A stretch of DNA of 64,000 nucleotides. Origin: DATDPM01 sp041498815. GTDB taxonomy: Bacteria > Pseudomonadota > Alphaproteobacteria > DATDPM01. The notes under the pieces were generated by a model. The model was not told the DNA's origin, ran no database searches, and was given only the letters and a program-made list of their open reading frames with translations. The stretch is taken from the NCBI GenBank assembly GCA_041498815.1, contig JBGQJC010000002.1, positions 58,050-122,049 on the forward strand, in the 5' to 3' direction. Within the stretch, counting starts at the first letter, position 1. The number at the start of each line of letters is the position of its first letter. Made by a program: the position numbers and the translations under genes. Positions 7,918 through 17,438 of the stretch are shown here, piece by piece.

Positions 7918-9578
7918 GGATGCGGCCCCCGGCGGCAGGGATGGACCAGGGTGCGGAACTGATTTTGATCCGCGATCTCGGCCTCGGAGAAGGCGAAATG
8001 ATCCATCCGCATGCCGAGATAGCGGTCGAAATAATCGCCGAGGTCTTTTTCGATCGCGCGGTCGAATTCGGGACGCACGACATGGGTTCCGCCCCGCGTC
8101 TCGGCGACGATCCGCCCCTCGCGCACCACCAGCTCACCATCCTTGAACACGAAGTCCGGGCGGGCGAACATGCGTTCCTTGTCCTCGTGCTCGGTATAGA
8201 CGGCGATATCGGCCGCCGCCCCCGCCCCCAATTGGCCGCGGTCCGAGAGCCCGAGAATCTTGGCGGGCGCGGCCCGCGTCATGATGGCGATTTCATAGAG
8301 CGAGTATTCGCGCGCAATCGAGCCAAGCTGGCTCGCGAGCGCCGCATCCTTGTTGATGCGCGACAGCATCTCGTTGCGGAAGGTGCGGTCCATCAGGAGC
8401 CGGATCAGATGCGGATAGCTGGTGAAGGGCGCGCCGTTGGGATGATCGGTGGTGAGGAAAATGCGCCAGGGATCTTCCACCAGGAGAAACAGCTCGAGCC
8501 CGATCGCCCATTGCAGCGCGTTGACGAAATTCTTGTCGCGGTAGCGGAACGGCACCAATCCGCAGCCCGCCTCGCATTCGATGTCCATCAGCACCCATTT
8601 GGCGGGATTGGCGAAGCGCCGGTTGCGGTGCTGGGCCATGGTGTCGCCCGACGCCGTGACGGTCCGGCCGAACATGATCTGGCCGACATCCATGGTGATG
8701 TTCTGGTTGCGGTTCACCGCCTCCGCGATTTGGGCGGCGGCGGACGAGAATTTGCGGTCGCCCTCGGTGCCGTAGGCATGGAATTGGACATGGGTGAGGT
8801 GGAGGGCCAAGCCTTCCGCGCCCGCGATGGTCTTGAGCGTGGTCTCGAAATTCCCCGGGATGCCGAGGTTGCAGCCGTGGATGTGGAGCGGATGGGGAAT
8901 GCCGAGCTCGGTCACCGCGCGGGCCAGCGAGCGGATTACCTGGCGCGGCGTCGTGCCGTAATAGGGGGCCGGCTCCTCGAGGTCGAGCATGCGGCCGTTG
9001 AACTTGAAGGCGGAAATGCCGCCGGGATTGACCGCCTTGACGCCGAGCGCGTGCGTCGCCGTCAGAATCCAGGCGACGTAATCGTTGATGCGTTTCTGAT
9101 CCGCGCCCTTGGCCAGCGCGCGCAGGAAATAATCGTCGCTCCCGAGCATCACATAGGCGCCCTTGTCGATGATCGGGATATCGGACATTTCGACATGGGT
9201 CTGGCGCGCGTTCACCGGGACCATGGCGGGCTCGAAGGCCGCGGTGTAGCCCATCTCGGCGTAGCGGTAGCCGGTGACAAAGGAGGTGGCGGTGGAGCGG
9301 CCGTTGCCGGCGCGAAAGGCCCCGTCGCGCGCGCGTTGATGCTGGCGGTGCTCTTCCGGGAGCATGGCGCGTGCGATGTTCACCTTGCCGCCCGCGACGT
9401 GGCTGTGCAGGTCGATGGCGCCGGCCATGACGACGCGCCCGGAAACATCGTGGGTCTTGTCCGGCTTGGTGCCGGGATCGGGTACGATGCGATCGTCGCG
9501 GATGAAAACATCGCCCGCGACGCCGTCGATCCCGTTTGCGGGATCGAAAATGCGGCCGCCCGCGAGCTTGATGAGCAT
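7914..9578 (-). CDS. fhcA: Formyltransferase/hydrolase complex subunit A
   Basis: A 554-residue metal-dependent amidohydrolase related to formylmethanofuran dehydrogenase subunit A. It hydrolyses formylmethylofuran to formate plus the free carrier. The HxH metal motif appears in AIDLHSHVAGGK near residue 60, followed by the long FwdA-specific body, including the HGCNLGIPGN and HLTHVQFHAYGTEGD segments with further histidines. The start is ATG at 9578 (MLIKLAGGRIFDP), in a TGATG junction with the end of fhcB; the much longer open frame upstream is a shadow of fhcB. Confidence 0.94.
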   Translation of the reverse strand: MLIKLAGGRIFDPANGIDGVAGDVFIRDDRIVPDPGTKPDKTHDVSGRVVMAGAIDLHSHVAGGKVNIARAMLPEEHRQHQRARDGAFRAGNGRSTATSFVTGYRYAEMGYTAAFEPAMVPVNARQTHVEMSDIPIIDKGAYVMLGSDDYFLRALAKGADQKRINDYVAWILTATHALGVKAVNPGGISAFKFNGRMLDLEEPAPYYGTTPRQVIRSLARAVTELGIPHPLHIHGCNLGIPGNFETTLKTIAGAEGLALHLTHVQFHAYGTEGDRKFSSAAAQIAEAVNRNQNITMDVGQIMFGRTVTASGDTMAQHRNRRFANPAKWVLMDIECEAGCGLVPFRYRDKNFVNALQWAIGLELFLLVEDPWRIFLTTDHPNGAPFTSYPHLIRLLMDRTFRNEMLSRINKDAALASQLGSIAREYSLYEIAIMTRAAPAKILGLSDRGQLGAGAAADIAVYTEHEDKERMFARPDFVFKDGELVVREGRIVAETRGGTHVVRPEFDRAIEKDLGDYFDRYLGMRMDHFAFSEAEIADQNQFRTLVHPCRRGPHP

Positions 9579-10858
9579 CAGGCGGGTCCCTTGCCGGCGC
9601 GGACCTCGATCGCCCGCAGGACGTCGGCCGCGCGCGGCAACGCCGATTCGCGAAGCGCGTGCAGCGGAAGCGAGGTGACGGCATCGGCGCGGACGACATG
9701 GCCCGCGTGATCGACGCCCGGCGTGCCGACCGGAATCGACACCTCGGGCTCGCGCACGAAATTCGAGCCCGCCGCCGCCAGCGCGATCACCGGCACTTTT
9801 GTTTCGAACGGCAAATCGCCGGGCTTGAATGCCGAAATCCAAAGCACCGCGTCGGCCTCTCCGCTCTCGATCAATCGCCGCCAGGAATAAAGATAGGGAT
9901 CGTAATGCGGCACCCCGCGCGCGAAGCCGGTGCGGAGCGGAAATCCCGCTTGCCAGGTGCAGACTTGGGCGGCGCCCAGGACATTGTCGCTGCCGCCGAG
10001 CGGCACGCCGCTCATGCGCGTCGTTTCGTTGGCATCGGTGACGAGATCGCAGATCGCCTGAACGGCGAGCTCGCCGTGGGCTTCCTCCAGGTCGGCCGCG
10101 GACCAGACGACGATGCCGTAGCGCGCGGCTTTGATGCGCCCGGCCAGCGCGGCGAGGCGTTCGACCGGGACGCCCGCGACCTCTTGGGCTTGCAACGCCC
10201 AACCGCGGTAAAGCGCGCGCAAGGCCCGGAACAATTCGGAGAGCCGGCCGGTTTCGCATTCGATCGACGCCGGCGCGCGCCCATCGGGGCCGATCCCGCC
10301 GCTCGTGTCGAGTTTGCCCCCGAGATACACGATCTCGGGCACCGGTTTCGGATCGAACAGCGAATCGGGCGCGAACACGAAGCGCTCGAAGAAACGGGGA
10401 AAGCGCGACACCACATCGGTGCCGGCGACGATCACGAGGTCGGCGCGGTTCTTGACCTCGGCGAAGGTGGTGGCGATCCAGCCCTGGTCCTGAAGCGCCA
10501 GCGTATTGCGGAACAGGGCCTCCGATCCGGCATGGTCCACCACCGCGCCGATGCGCTCGGCCAGCGCCATCGCGGCCTTGGCGCCGGCAAGGTCGCAAGC
10601 CAAGCCGGCAATGAGCGGCATGTGGCTTTGGTTCAGGATTTCCGCGGCCCGCGCGCAGGCGGCCTCAAGGCTGGTCTCGCGCCCGGCGATGCGAGGGGAT
10701 GCGGGCGGTGCGATTTTGGCGAAGCAGTCCTTGGCGAGCGGGCAGCCTTTTGCGGTAACGGCAATGACTTTGCCGGATACGGCGACCGACAGGTCGTCGC
10801 AATAGAGCCCGCAATACGGGCACACGACCGCGTCGCGCCGTTCCGTGGTTTTGGCCAT
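9578..10858 (-). CDS. fhcB: Formyltransferase/hydrolase complex subunit B
   Basis: A 426-residue protein homologous to formylmethanofuran dehydrogenase subunit B, a molybdopterin-oxidoreductase-fold protein. It retains the N-terminal CPYCGLYCDDL motif, which in archaeal enzymes belongs to an Fe-S/cofactor domain. From family knowledge, bacterial FhcB is structural and the complex acts as a hydrolase, not a redox enzyme. ATG at 10858 (MAKTTERRDAV) is chosen; a TTG six bases upstream is possible. First gene of fhcBADC; the carbinolamine dehydratase gene ends 16 bases upstream on the same strand and probably shares the transcript. Confidence 0.92.
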   Translation of the reverse strand: MAKTTERRDAVVCPYCGLYCDDLSVAVSGKVIAVTAKGCPLAKDCFAKIAPPASPRIAGRETSLEAACARAAEILNQSHMPLIAGLACDLAGAKAAMALAERIGAVVDHAGSEALFRNTLALQDQGWIATTFAEVKNRADLVIVAGTDVVSRFPRFFERFVFAPDSLFDPKPVPEIVYLGGKLDTSGGIGPDGRAPASIECETGRLSELFRALRALYRGWALQAQEVAGVPVERLAALAGRIKAARYGIVVWSAADLEEAHGELAVQAICDLVTDANETTRMSGVPLGGSDNVLGAAQVCTWQAGFPLRTGFARGVPHYDPYLYSWRRLIESGEADAVLWISAFKPGDLPFETKVPVIALAAAGSNFVREPEVSIPVGTPGVDHAGHVVRADAVTSLPLHALRESALPRAADVLRAIEVRAGKGPA

Positions 10859-10874
10859 TCGCAAGCGAGGATAA

Positions 10875-11255
10875 TCAGTCGTCGTATTTTATGTAAGCGA
10901 ACCGCGGATCGGACGGCGTCCCCTCGAACGGGCCCCCGTCTTTGCCCGGCTGCCACTGGATAACTTCATCGAATCGCTTTGCCAAGGCGAAATCTTTGTC
11001 GGTGATGCCCTTGGCCGCGTGATTCGTCAGCCGGACCTCGACCCACGCATAGGACGCCGTGATGTCCGGATGATGCCAGGCGGTCTCGGCCAAGTGTCCA
11101 ATCGTGTTGATCACCATCAGCGTCCCCTTCCAGCTGTTGGTCCGGTATTTGCGCCGGATCCAGCCCCGTTCCAGCGTCCAATGGGGAAGCTCGTTCTTCA
11201 GCTTTTCCTCGACCTCGGCGTCGCTGTAGACGCGCTCTTTCGATCGTTCCGTCAT
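10875..11255 (-). CDS. Pterin-4a-carbinolamine dehydratase-like protein
   Basis: A 126-residue member of the pterin-4a-carbinolamine dehydratase (PCD/DCoH) family, with the active-site-like AETAWHHPDI segment and the LTNHAAKGITDKDFALA helix region. The classical enzyme dehydrates 4a-hydroxytetrahydropterin. PCD homologues recur in bacterial H4MPT islands, so a role in H4MPT metabolism or repair is more likely here than aromatic amino acid hydroxylation. The gene is upstream of and co-directional with fhcB (16-base gap). The 147 bases up to the divergent RFAP synthase gene should hold promoters for both directions. Confidence 0.88.
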   Translation of the reverse strand: MTERSKERVYSDAEVEEKLKNELPHWTLERGWIRRKYRTNSWKGTLMVINTIGHLAETAWHHPDITASYAWVEVRLTNHAAKGITDKDFALAKRFDEVIQWQPGKDGGPFEGTPSDPRFAYIKYDD

Positions 11256-11402
11256 GACCCACCTCCGCCCCCTGCCCTCGTTAAGCTAATGCCGCGGCCT
11301 TACGCGGGGCAAGGCCGGGCAAGGCGACAAGACCCGCGGATTCCTCTAAACTTGGGCGTTGGAGCGGGCCGCCCCACCGAGCCCGGAGCGCAGCGCACCG
11401 CC

Positions 11403-12416
11403 ATGAAGCCTTCTCCGCATCTTGCCGCCATCCGAGCCGAGGTTGCAGTCCCGGCGCGCCTTCATCTCGGCTTCCTCGATCTCGACGGCGGTTCGGGCCG
11501 CCGCTGGGGGAGCTTCGGCATCACCCTGGACGGCATCGAAACCCGGCTCACGGCCGCACCCGCCGAAGGCATCCGGGCTTCCGGGCCGTCGGCCGAGCGC
11601 GCCGCAGGCTTCGCGCGGCAGATCGCGGCCAGCCTCGATCTTCCGGGCGGCATCGATATTACCCTGCAATCGGCCATTCCCGAGCACGCCGGGCTCGGCT
11701 CGGGCACGCAATTGGGTCTTGCGGTCGGCGCCGCCTTTGCCGGGCTCTATGGGCTCGATTTGGGCGCGCGCGCGATCGCGATGACGTTGGGGCGAGGCGC
11801 CCGTTCCGGCATCGGGATCGGGGCCTTCGAGCAAGGCGGGGTGCTGGTGGACGGAGGAAGGCTGGAGGGTGCTAACGAGCCGGCGCCGATCGTGAGCCGG
11901 ATGGAATTTCCCGACGCCTGGCGCATCGTGCTGGTCTTGGACGGAGAAGCCCGCGGCTTGCACGGCGCGATCGAAGCGGAAGCGTTCCAGAAACTTCGCG
12001 GTTTCGCGCCCGAACTCTCGGCGCATCTCTGCCGCCTGGTTTTGATGGCGGCGTTGCCCGCACTTGCGGAGCGCGACTTGGCAAGTTTTGCCGCCGCGGT
12101 CGCGGAAATCCAGAATGCGGTGGGCGACCATTTCGCGCCGGTCCAGGGCGGCCGTTACGCCAGCCCAGCGGTGGCGCAAGTTTTGTCGTGGTTCGAGAGC
12201 GAGGGATGGACCGGCATCGGCCAGAGCTCCTGGGGGCCGACCGGCTTCGCCCTGGTAGAGAACGCCGCCGCGGCCGACGCGCTGGTTGTGGCCGCGAAGG
12301 GCAAATGGGCTGGTGACGGCCGGCTTGCCTTCATGATATGCCGGGGCCGGAACAGGGGAGGACGCGCCGACTTGGGGTTTTCCATGGCGGCCGCGAGCGA
12401 AAGTCACCGTCGCTGA
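11403..12416 (+). CDS. Beta-ribofuranosylaminobenzene 5'-phosphate (RFAP) synthase
   Basis: A 337-residue GHMP-kinase-fold protein. The VPARLHLGFLDL start and the glycine-rich IPEHAGLGSGTQLGLAVG loop identify it as RFAP synthase, which condenses 4-hydroxybenzoate or p-aminobenzoate with phosphoribosyl pyrophosphate in the first committed step of methanopterin synthesis; methylotrophs use the aminobenzoate form. Also visible are GRGARSGIGIGAFEQGGVLV and GQSSWGPTGF. ATG at 11403 is chosen since family homology begins right after it; the frame runs open far upstream as a shadow. First gene of the rightward cluster leading to fae. Confidence 0.93.
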   Translation: MKPSPHLAAIRAEVAVPARLHLGFLDLDGGSGRRWGSFGITLDGIETRLTAAPAEGIRASGPSAERAAGFARQIAASLDLPGGIDITLQSAIPEHAGLGSGTQLGLAVGAAFAGLYGLDLGARAIAMTLGRGARSGIGIGAFEQGGVLVDGGRLEGANEPAPIVSRMEFPDAWRIVLVLDGEARGLHGAIEAEAFQKLRGFAPELSAHLCRLVLMAALPALAERDLASFAAAVAEIQNAVGDHFAPVQGGRYASPAVAQVLSWFESEGWTGIGQSSWGPTGFALVENAAAADALVVAAKGKWAGDGRLAFMICRGRNRGGRADLGFSMAAASESHRR

Positions 12417-12469
12417 TCCCGGGCGGAAACGCCCGATAATCCGACATCGCAAACAACAAGGATCACGGT

Positions 12470-13372
12470 ATGGACCGGCCGCATCTGTTACACATGATCA
12501 CCCCCGAGGCGAACGTGAGCCCGTTCGACGTCAACATGGCTTATGACGCCGGATGGGATGCGGTCATTCCCTACACCCATGTCGCGGTCAAGGACGTGCG
12601 CGGGCTGGTGCAGGACATGATCTTTTCGCGTTCGGCGGCGGACACTAGGCGCACCGGATTGTTCATCTGCGGGCGTGACGCCTCGCTGGCACTCGACATG
12701 CTCGACAAGGCGAGGGATGCGATGGTTCCGCCGTTCGAGATTTCCTGCTTCCCCGATCCGGCCGGGTCGTTCACCACCGCCGCGGCCATGGTCGCCTGCA
12801 CCGAAAAGCTGCTGAAGGATAAGTTCGGGACCACGCTCCAGGGTCTCAAGGTGAAGATTTTCGGCGGCAAGGGGATCGTGGGCAGCATTTCCGGCGTGAT
12901 TTGCGCCCAAGCCGGGGCCGAGGCGTCGCTGGTCGGTTACGACGGAATCGATAGCGTCAAGCGCAAGGCCGACGAATACAAGGCCCGCTTCGGCGTCACG
13001 GTTATTCCCGTGGACGGCAGCACCGAAGAACTCAACACCGCGATCCTGAAGGATGCGGACGTCGTGTTCTGCGCCGCCCGGGCCGGCGTGCAAGTGCTGA
13101 GCAAGAAGCAACTGGCGACCGCCCCGCAGATCAAGGTCGTCGCCGACGTGAATGCGGTGCCGCCGCCGGGCATTGAGGGCGTGGGGCTGAAGGACGACGG
13201 GGTGAAGCTCGAATCGGGCGCGCTTTCCATCGGCGCGCTCGCCTCCGGCGACATCAAGGTCAAGACCCAGCGCGAATTGCTGATCGAGTTGTGCAATTCC
13301 AAGAAGCCGGTCTATCTCAACTTCCAGGAAGCCACCGAAGTTGCCCGCAGGTTGGTCGGCCTCACGAACTGA
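12470..13372 (+). CDS. mtdB: NAD(P)-dependent methylene-tetrahydromethanopterin dehydrogenase
   Basis: A 300-residue dehydrogenase that oxidises methylene-H4MPT to methenyl-H4MPT. It starts MDRPHLLHMITPEANVSPFD and contains the nucleotide-binding stretch VKIFGGKGIVGSISG at roughly 125-140, matching the MtdB/MtdA Rossmann fold. Its position between RFAP synthase and mch and its length favour MtdB over the NADP-specific, H4F-active MtdA. It lies 53 bases after the RFAP synthase stop. The following ATP-grasp gene has no clean start and probably overlaps its end. Confidence 0.93.
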   Translation: MDRPHLLHMITPEANVSPFDVNMAYDAGWDAVIPYTHVAVKDVRGLVQDMIFSRSAADTRRTGLFICGRDASLALDMLDKARDAMVPPFEISCFPDPAGSFTTAAAMVACTEKLLKDKFGTTLQGLKVKIFGGKGIVGSISGVICAQAGAEASLVGYDGIDSVKRKADEYKARFGVTVIPVDGSTEELNTAILKDADVVFCAARAGVQVLSKKQLATAPQIKVVADVNAVPPPGIEGVGLKDDGVKLESGALSIGALASGDIKVKTQRELLIELCNSKKPVYLNFQEATEVARRLVGLTN

Positions 13373-14621
13373 ACTTGGGGGCGCGCAGCCCTTCCTGATC
13401 GCCGCGGCATCCGGCAGGGCGCTCGCCGCATCCGCCAAGCGCGCCGGTTATCGCGTTTCGGTCCTCGATCTTTTCGGCGACAGCGATCTTGTTTCTCTCG
13501 CAACCCGATTCGCCCGCGTCGCACGCGGCGAGACCGGCGGATTCGATTCGCAAGCTGTAGCCGACGCGGCCGGGCGGCTGGCACCCGGGAATTCGAATCC
13601 GCTAATCGGTTTCGTGTACGGCTCGGGATTCGAAGACCGCCCCGATCTCTTGGCACGCATGGCCCGGGGCCGCGAGCTTTTCGGCAATGCACCCCTGACG
13701 CTGGCGCGCGCCAAGGACCCCATGGGCCTCGCCGGGATTCTGGCGGAACTCGAACTGCCGCATCCCGAAACGCGCCTCGATCCGCCGCCCCGGGCGGAGT
13801 TGGACCGGTGGCTGGTAAAACGCGCGGGCGGCGCAGGGGGAGTTCATATCCGCCGCGCCGGGGATGCGGGCGGGATTAGGGGTGGCTGCTATTACCAGCG
13901 CTTCGTTGCCGGCCGGTCGGTTTCGGCGCTGGTGTTGGGCGCCGCCACGGACGCGGTTATCCTGGGCTTGAGCGAGCAATGGACCGAACCTTCGCGCCGC
14001 CAGCCGTTTCGCTTCGGTGGCGTCGCGGCGCCGGCGGAAATTCCGGGCGCTGTGGCGGCGCCGCTGGTTGCGGCGGCACGCGCCCTCGCGCGGCGGCTTG
14101 GCCTGATCGGACTCAACAGCGTGGATTTCATCTTGGACGGCGAAAACTTTTGGGTGATCGAGGTCAATCCGCGGCCGGGGGCTTCTCTCGACGTATTCGA
14201 AAGGCTGTGCGCCGCGCCGTTGTTCGAACTCCACTTGCGGGCCTGCCGTGGCGATTTGCCGCGGGAGACCGCGCCGGCACCCCGGCACGCCGAAGCGAGT
14301 GCCGTTTTTTATGGCGATTCGAAGACCGCGATCGCCCCCGGATTCGATTGGCCCGAGTGGACCGCCGACCGGCCAGCGTCAAGCACGCGCGTTCGGGCGG
14401 GCGAACCCCTTTGCACCGTTTTCGCCGATGGAGAGCGCCCCGGGGTTGCGCGGAAAGCCTTGCGCAACCGGTGCGAGACTTTACGGGCGGCGCTTGCGCG
14501 GTGTATGCAAGCATCCGCGCGGAAGGAGACCGCCAACTCGCCGCGCGCCGAGGGGGATAGGCGGCAAGAAGGAATCGAGCCTCGTGAAAAAACGAAACGC
14601 CCAGACCGCCGGACCGCCTAA
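13341..14621 (+). CDS. ATP-grasp protein of the H4MPT island
   Basis: Up to 426 residues. After an N-terminal PFLIAAASGRALAASAKRAGYRV domain, the C-terminal half has ATP-grasp features: GCYYQRFVAGRSVSALV and NSVDFILDGENFWVIEVNPRPG, with metal-binding Asp, Glu and Asn. Related ATP-grasp proteins are conserved in bacterial methanopterin clusters and are presumed to ligate amino acids or other acids to a carrier, but the exact reaction is unknown to me. The start is uncertain: the TTG at 13341 overlaps mtdB by 32 bases and no good ribosome site is visible. The tail overlaps mch by 38 bases. Confidence 0.8.
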   Translation: MPAGWSASRTELGGAQPFLIAAASGRALAASAKRAGYRVSVLDLFGDSDLVSLATRFARVARGETGGFDSQAVADAAGRLAPGNSNPLIGFVYGSGFEDRPDLLARMARGRELFGNAPLTLARAKDPMGLAGILAELELPHPETRLDPPPRAELDRWLVKRAGGAGGVHIRRAGDAGGIRGGCYYQRFVAGRSVSALVLGAATDAVILGLSEQWTEPSRRQPFRFGGVAAPAEIPGAVAAPLVAAARALARRLGLIGLNSVDFILDGENFWVIEVNPRPGASLDVFERLCAAPLFELHLRACRGDLPRETAPAPRHAEASAVFYGDSKTAIAPGFDWPEWTADRPASSTRVRAGEPLCTVFADGERPGVARKALRNRCETLRAALARCMQASARKETANSPRAEGDRRQEGIEPREKTKRPDRRTA

Positions 14622-15594
14622 AAAGGGGCGGACCGACTGGCCAAGCGTATCGAAGCTGGCCGACCCGCTCGTCCAATCGCTTATCCATGACGCGCGCGAG
14701 TTGCGGATCGGCGTGGACCGCACGCGGTCCGGCGCCGTGATCGTGGACGCCGGAATCCATCACTTGGGCGGCATCGAAGCCGGGCGCCGGATCGCCGAAA
14801 TCTTAATGGGGGGGCTGGGGCGCGTCACCATCGGACCGCGCCAGGCGTTCCGCAATTGGCCGTGGACGATCAGCGTCGACTCCCTCAATCCCGTGCTTGC
14901 GTGCTTGGGCAGCCAATACGCGGGCTGGAGCCTGTCGGCCGGCGGGTTCACGGCGCTCGGGTCCGGGCCGGCCCGGGCCTTGGCCGCGCGCGAGCCCCTG
15001 TTCGCGGAACTCCGTTACAAGGACAAGGCGGACTCCGCCTGCCTCGTGCTCGAAGTGGACCGGCCGCCGCCAGCAGGCATCATCGAGAAGGTGACGCACG
15101 ACTGCGCGGTGAAGACTAAACGCCTGACGATCATCTTGACGCCGACGGCGAGCCTGGCCGGGACGGTGCAGGTGGTCGGGCGCGTGCTCGAGGTTGCCAT
15201 CCACAAGGCGCATGAGCTCGGCTTCCCGCTCGATCGCATCGTCGACGGCATGGGGAGCGCGCCGCTCCCGCCGCCCGCGAGAGATGTCGTCACCGGCATG
15301 GGGCGCATCAACGACGCCATCATCTTCGGCGGCACGGTGCATCTCTTCGTCACCGGGCCCGACAAAGACGCGCACGAACTTGCGCACAATCTTCCCGGCC
15401 AATCGAGCCGCGATTACGGCAGGCCGTTCGCGGAAATTTTCAAATCCTACAAGGGCGATTTCTACGCCATCGACGGCAGGCTCTTCAGCCCGGCGCGCGC
15501 CATCGTCACCGCGATCGAGTCCGGCCGCACCTTCCACGGCGGCGGGGTGAACGAGGGCTTGCTCGACCGGTCGTTCGGGTATGAGGGCGGCTAA
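14584..15594 (+). CDS. mch: Methenyltetrahydromethanopterin cyclohydrolase
   Basis: A 336-residue Mch homologue converting methenyl-H4MPT and water to formyl-H4MPT, between MtdB and the Fhc complex in the formaldehyde oxidation pathway. Characteristic segments include GIHHLGGIEAGRRIAEI, GWSLSAGGFTALGSGPARAL, and the DGMGSAPLPPP loop near the substrate site. GTG at 14584 (VKKRNAQTAG) is the most plausible start, about 12 bases after AAGGA; the longer open frame upstream is a shadow of the ATP-grasp gene. The 3' end overlaps the next ligase gene by 14 bases. Confidence 0.95.
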   Translation: MKKRNAQTAGPPKKGRTDWPSVSKLADPLVQSLIHDARELRIGVDRTRSGAVIVDAGIHHLGGIEAGRRIAEILMGGLGRVTIGPRQAFRNWPWTISVDSLNPVLACLGSQYAGWSLSAGGFTALGSGPARALAAREPLFAELRYKDKADSACLVLEVDRPPPAGIIEKVTHDCAVKTKRLTIILTPTASLAGTVQVVGRVLEVAIHKAHELGFPLDRIVDGMGSAPLPPPARDVVTGMGRINDAIIFGGTVHLFVTGPDKDAHELAHNLPGQSSRDYGRPFAEIFKSYKGDFYAIDGRLFSPARAIVTAIESGRTFHGGGVNEGLLDRSFGYEGG

Positions 15595-16495
15595 GCGAGT
15601 TGCGATCTTCAGCGACGCGCCCGACTGGCATGCGCGCCGCCTGACTTCCGCCTTGGCGGCGCGGGGCGTCGCCAGCACCACCTTGTCGCTGATGGATTGC
15701 GCGATCGATACTGGGACGGTTTCCGGACTCCGGATTCCCGGATTCGAGGACGGCTTGCCGAGCGGCGCGCTGGTGCGCCTGATTTCGTCCGGAACGCTGG
15801 AACAAATCACGCTCCGGCTCGGCTTCATCCATGCGCTGGAGGCCTTGGGCGTCGTGACCTACAACGACGCGCTCACCATCGAGCGCACGGTGGACAAATC
15901 CATGACCAGCTTTTTGGTGCAACAGGCGGGTTTACCGACGCCTCCGACCTGGGTGACGGAGAACGCCGACGAGGCCCGGGCGATCGCGGCGCGCGAGATC
16001 GCGGCCGGCGAAAAGCTGGTGCTGAAACCCTTGTTCGGATCGCAAGGCAAAGGTTTGATGCTTCTGGAAACGCCCGCCTTGCCCGCACCGGCGGAAGTGG
16101 GCGGCACTTATTACCTGCAGCGATTCATCGATACCGGGCCCGGGCGCTGGCACGACTGGCGTATCCTGGTCGCGGGCGGGCGGGCGATTGCCGCCATGAT
16201 CCGGCGCGGGCGCCATTGGATCACCAACGTGATGCAGGGCGCGGAATGCGAGCGCGCGGCGGCCGAAGGCGAGCCCGCGGCGCTCGCGGTGGCCGCGGCA
16301 CGGGCGGTCGGCGCCGGTTATGCCGGGGTCGACATCATCCGGGACCGCGACGGGCGATTCATGATTCTCGAGGTCAACAGCGTGCCCGCCTGGAAGGGAT
16401 TGCAGAGCGTCACCGATTTCGACGTGGCGCAGGCGATCGTCGACGATTTCCTGGTACGCTTGAGCAACGCGCCCTCGCGCGCGGCAGCGTCGTGA
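15581..16495 (+). CDS. RimK-family ATP-grasp ligase, probable H4MPT glutamate ligase
   Basis: A 304-residue RimK-like ATP-grasp enzyme. It shows the ATP-binding lysine region EKLVLKPLFGSQGKGLML, the YYLQRFIDTG stretch, and the C-terminal FMILEVNSVPAWKGLQ metal/substrate motif. In archaea, MptN of this family adds glutamate to the methanopterin side chain, and an orthologous gene sits beside mch in methylotroph islands, so tail modification of H4MPT is likely. ATG at 15581 overlaps mch. The stop overlaps the next gene's GTG (GTGA at 16492-16495), indicating translational coupling. Confidence 0.87.
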   Translation: MRAAKRVAIFSDAPDWHARRLTSALAARGVASTTLSLMDCAIDTGTVSGLRIPGFEDGLPSGALVRLISSGTLEQITLRLGFIHALEALGVVTYNDALTIERTVDKSMTSFLVQQAGLPTPPTWVTENADEARAIAAREIAAGEKLVLKPLFGSQGKGLMLLETPALPAPAEVGGTYYLQRFIDTGPGRWHDWRILVAGGRAIAAMIRRGRHWITNVMQGAECERAAAEGEPAALAVAAARAVGAGYAGVDIIRDRDGRFMILEVNSVPAWKGLQSVTDFDVAQAIVDDFLVRLSNAPSRAAAS

Positions 16496-17427
16496 CGGGG
16501 AACGCGGATCGGTCATTCTCAATGGCCGATGTTTTGCGCGCCGAATTCGAGCGTGCGTGTTTGATCGAGATCGAGGCGCTCAAGCCCGGCAACGTCCACG
16601 AATATGCCGGCGGCCACGGCATGACCGCCGAAGATTTCCGCACCAGCGCCGGCGTTGCCGCACCCGCGATCGCGGCGCGCGGCATATCGGTCGGCTTGCG
16701 CATCGCCTCCGCCGTCGTTGCGACACTCGAATCCGTGCACACCAATACCAATCTCGGAATCGTGCTGCTGTGCGCGCCGCTGGTTCACGCGGGGTTAGCA
16801 ATGGAGCCTTCGCGCGACGTCACCGAAGGAAAAATCCGCGCGGCGCTCGAGTCGGTCTTGCTCGCGCTGGACGTATCCGATGCGGAGTGGGCGTTCGCCG
16901 CAATCCGGCGCGCCAACCCCGCGGGCCTGGGCCCATCCCCCCGCCATGACGTGAACACCGCGGCGAAGACGACACTTCTCGAAGCGATGCGCGAGGCGCA
17001 ATCCCGCGACCGCATCGCATTCCAATACGCGAACGGCTTTGTTGACGTTTTTGCGACGGGTGTTGCCGAGCTGCGCGCGGCGCAGGCAAAGTATTCGGGG
17101 GCGCCCAAGGCCGAAACCTGGGCCGCGACCGCCGCCTATCTCGCGTTTCTCGCCCGCTTTCCCGATTCCCATATCGCCCGCAAACACGGTTGCCACGCCG
17201 CCGAGGAGGTTCGGGCGCGGGCGGCAGAGATTCAACGAGTATTCCGCCAAGCCTTGGACCCCGCGGCATTGACCGGGGCCCTGATCGCCTTCGATTCCGC
17301 GCTCAAAAGGCGGGGATTGAACCCCGGAACCAGCGCAGATCTTACGGTTGCCAGCTTGCTCGCGGTCCGGCTTCCAGATATATTTCGCCTTCACACCGCC
17401 TGCCGAACGGGGGGGTTGGCGCCGTAA
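16492..17427 (+). CDS. CitG-like triphosphoribosyl-dephospho-CoA synthase family protein
   Basis: A 311-residue protein of the CitG/MdcB family (EALKPGNVHEYAGGHGM, then THTNTNLG-like SVHTNTNLGIVLLCAPL, and HDVNTAAKT). Classical CitG makes the prosthetic-group precursor of citrate lyase. No citrate lyase or malonate decarboxylase is visible, and CitG-like genes occur in bacterial H4MPT islands, so a ribosyl-phosphate transfer step in cofactor synthesis is a reasonable guess. The GTG at 16492 gives coupling to the preceding ligase; ATG at 16522 is an alternative start. It is followed by an 88-base gap before fae. Confidence 0.85.
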   Translation: MTGNADRSFSMADVLRAEFERACLIEIEALKPGNVHEYAGGHGMTAEDFRTSAGVAAPAIAARGISVGLRIASAVVATLESVHTNTNLGIVLLCAPLVHAGLAMEPSRDVTEGKIRAALESVLLALDVSDAEWAFAAIRRANPAGLGPSPRHDVNTAAKTTLLEAMREAQSRDRIAFQYANGFVDVFATGVAELRAAQAKYSGAPKAETWAATAAYLAFLARFPDSHIARKHGCHAAEEVRARAAEIQRVFRQALDPAALTGALIAFDSALKRRGLNPGTSADLTVASLLAVRLPDIFRLHTACRTGGLAP

Positions 17428-17438
17428 GGTCTTTCCCC

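Noticed and set aside
7920..9710. A 596-codon open frame antisense to fhcA
   Set aside because: Shadow of fhcA with no recognisable domain.
10630..10636. Single GTTCAG in fhcB and other coding GTTCAG/CTGAAC hits
   Set aside because: No second copy at 11-bp spacing, so not counted as a regulatory box.
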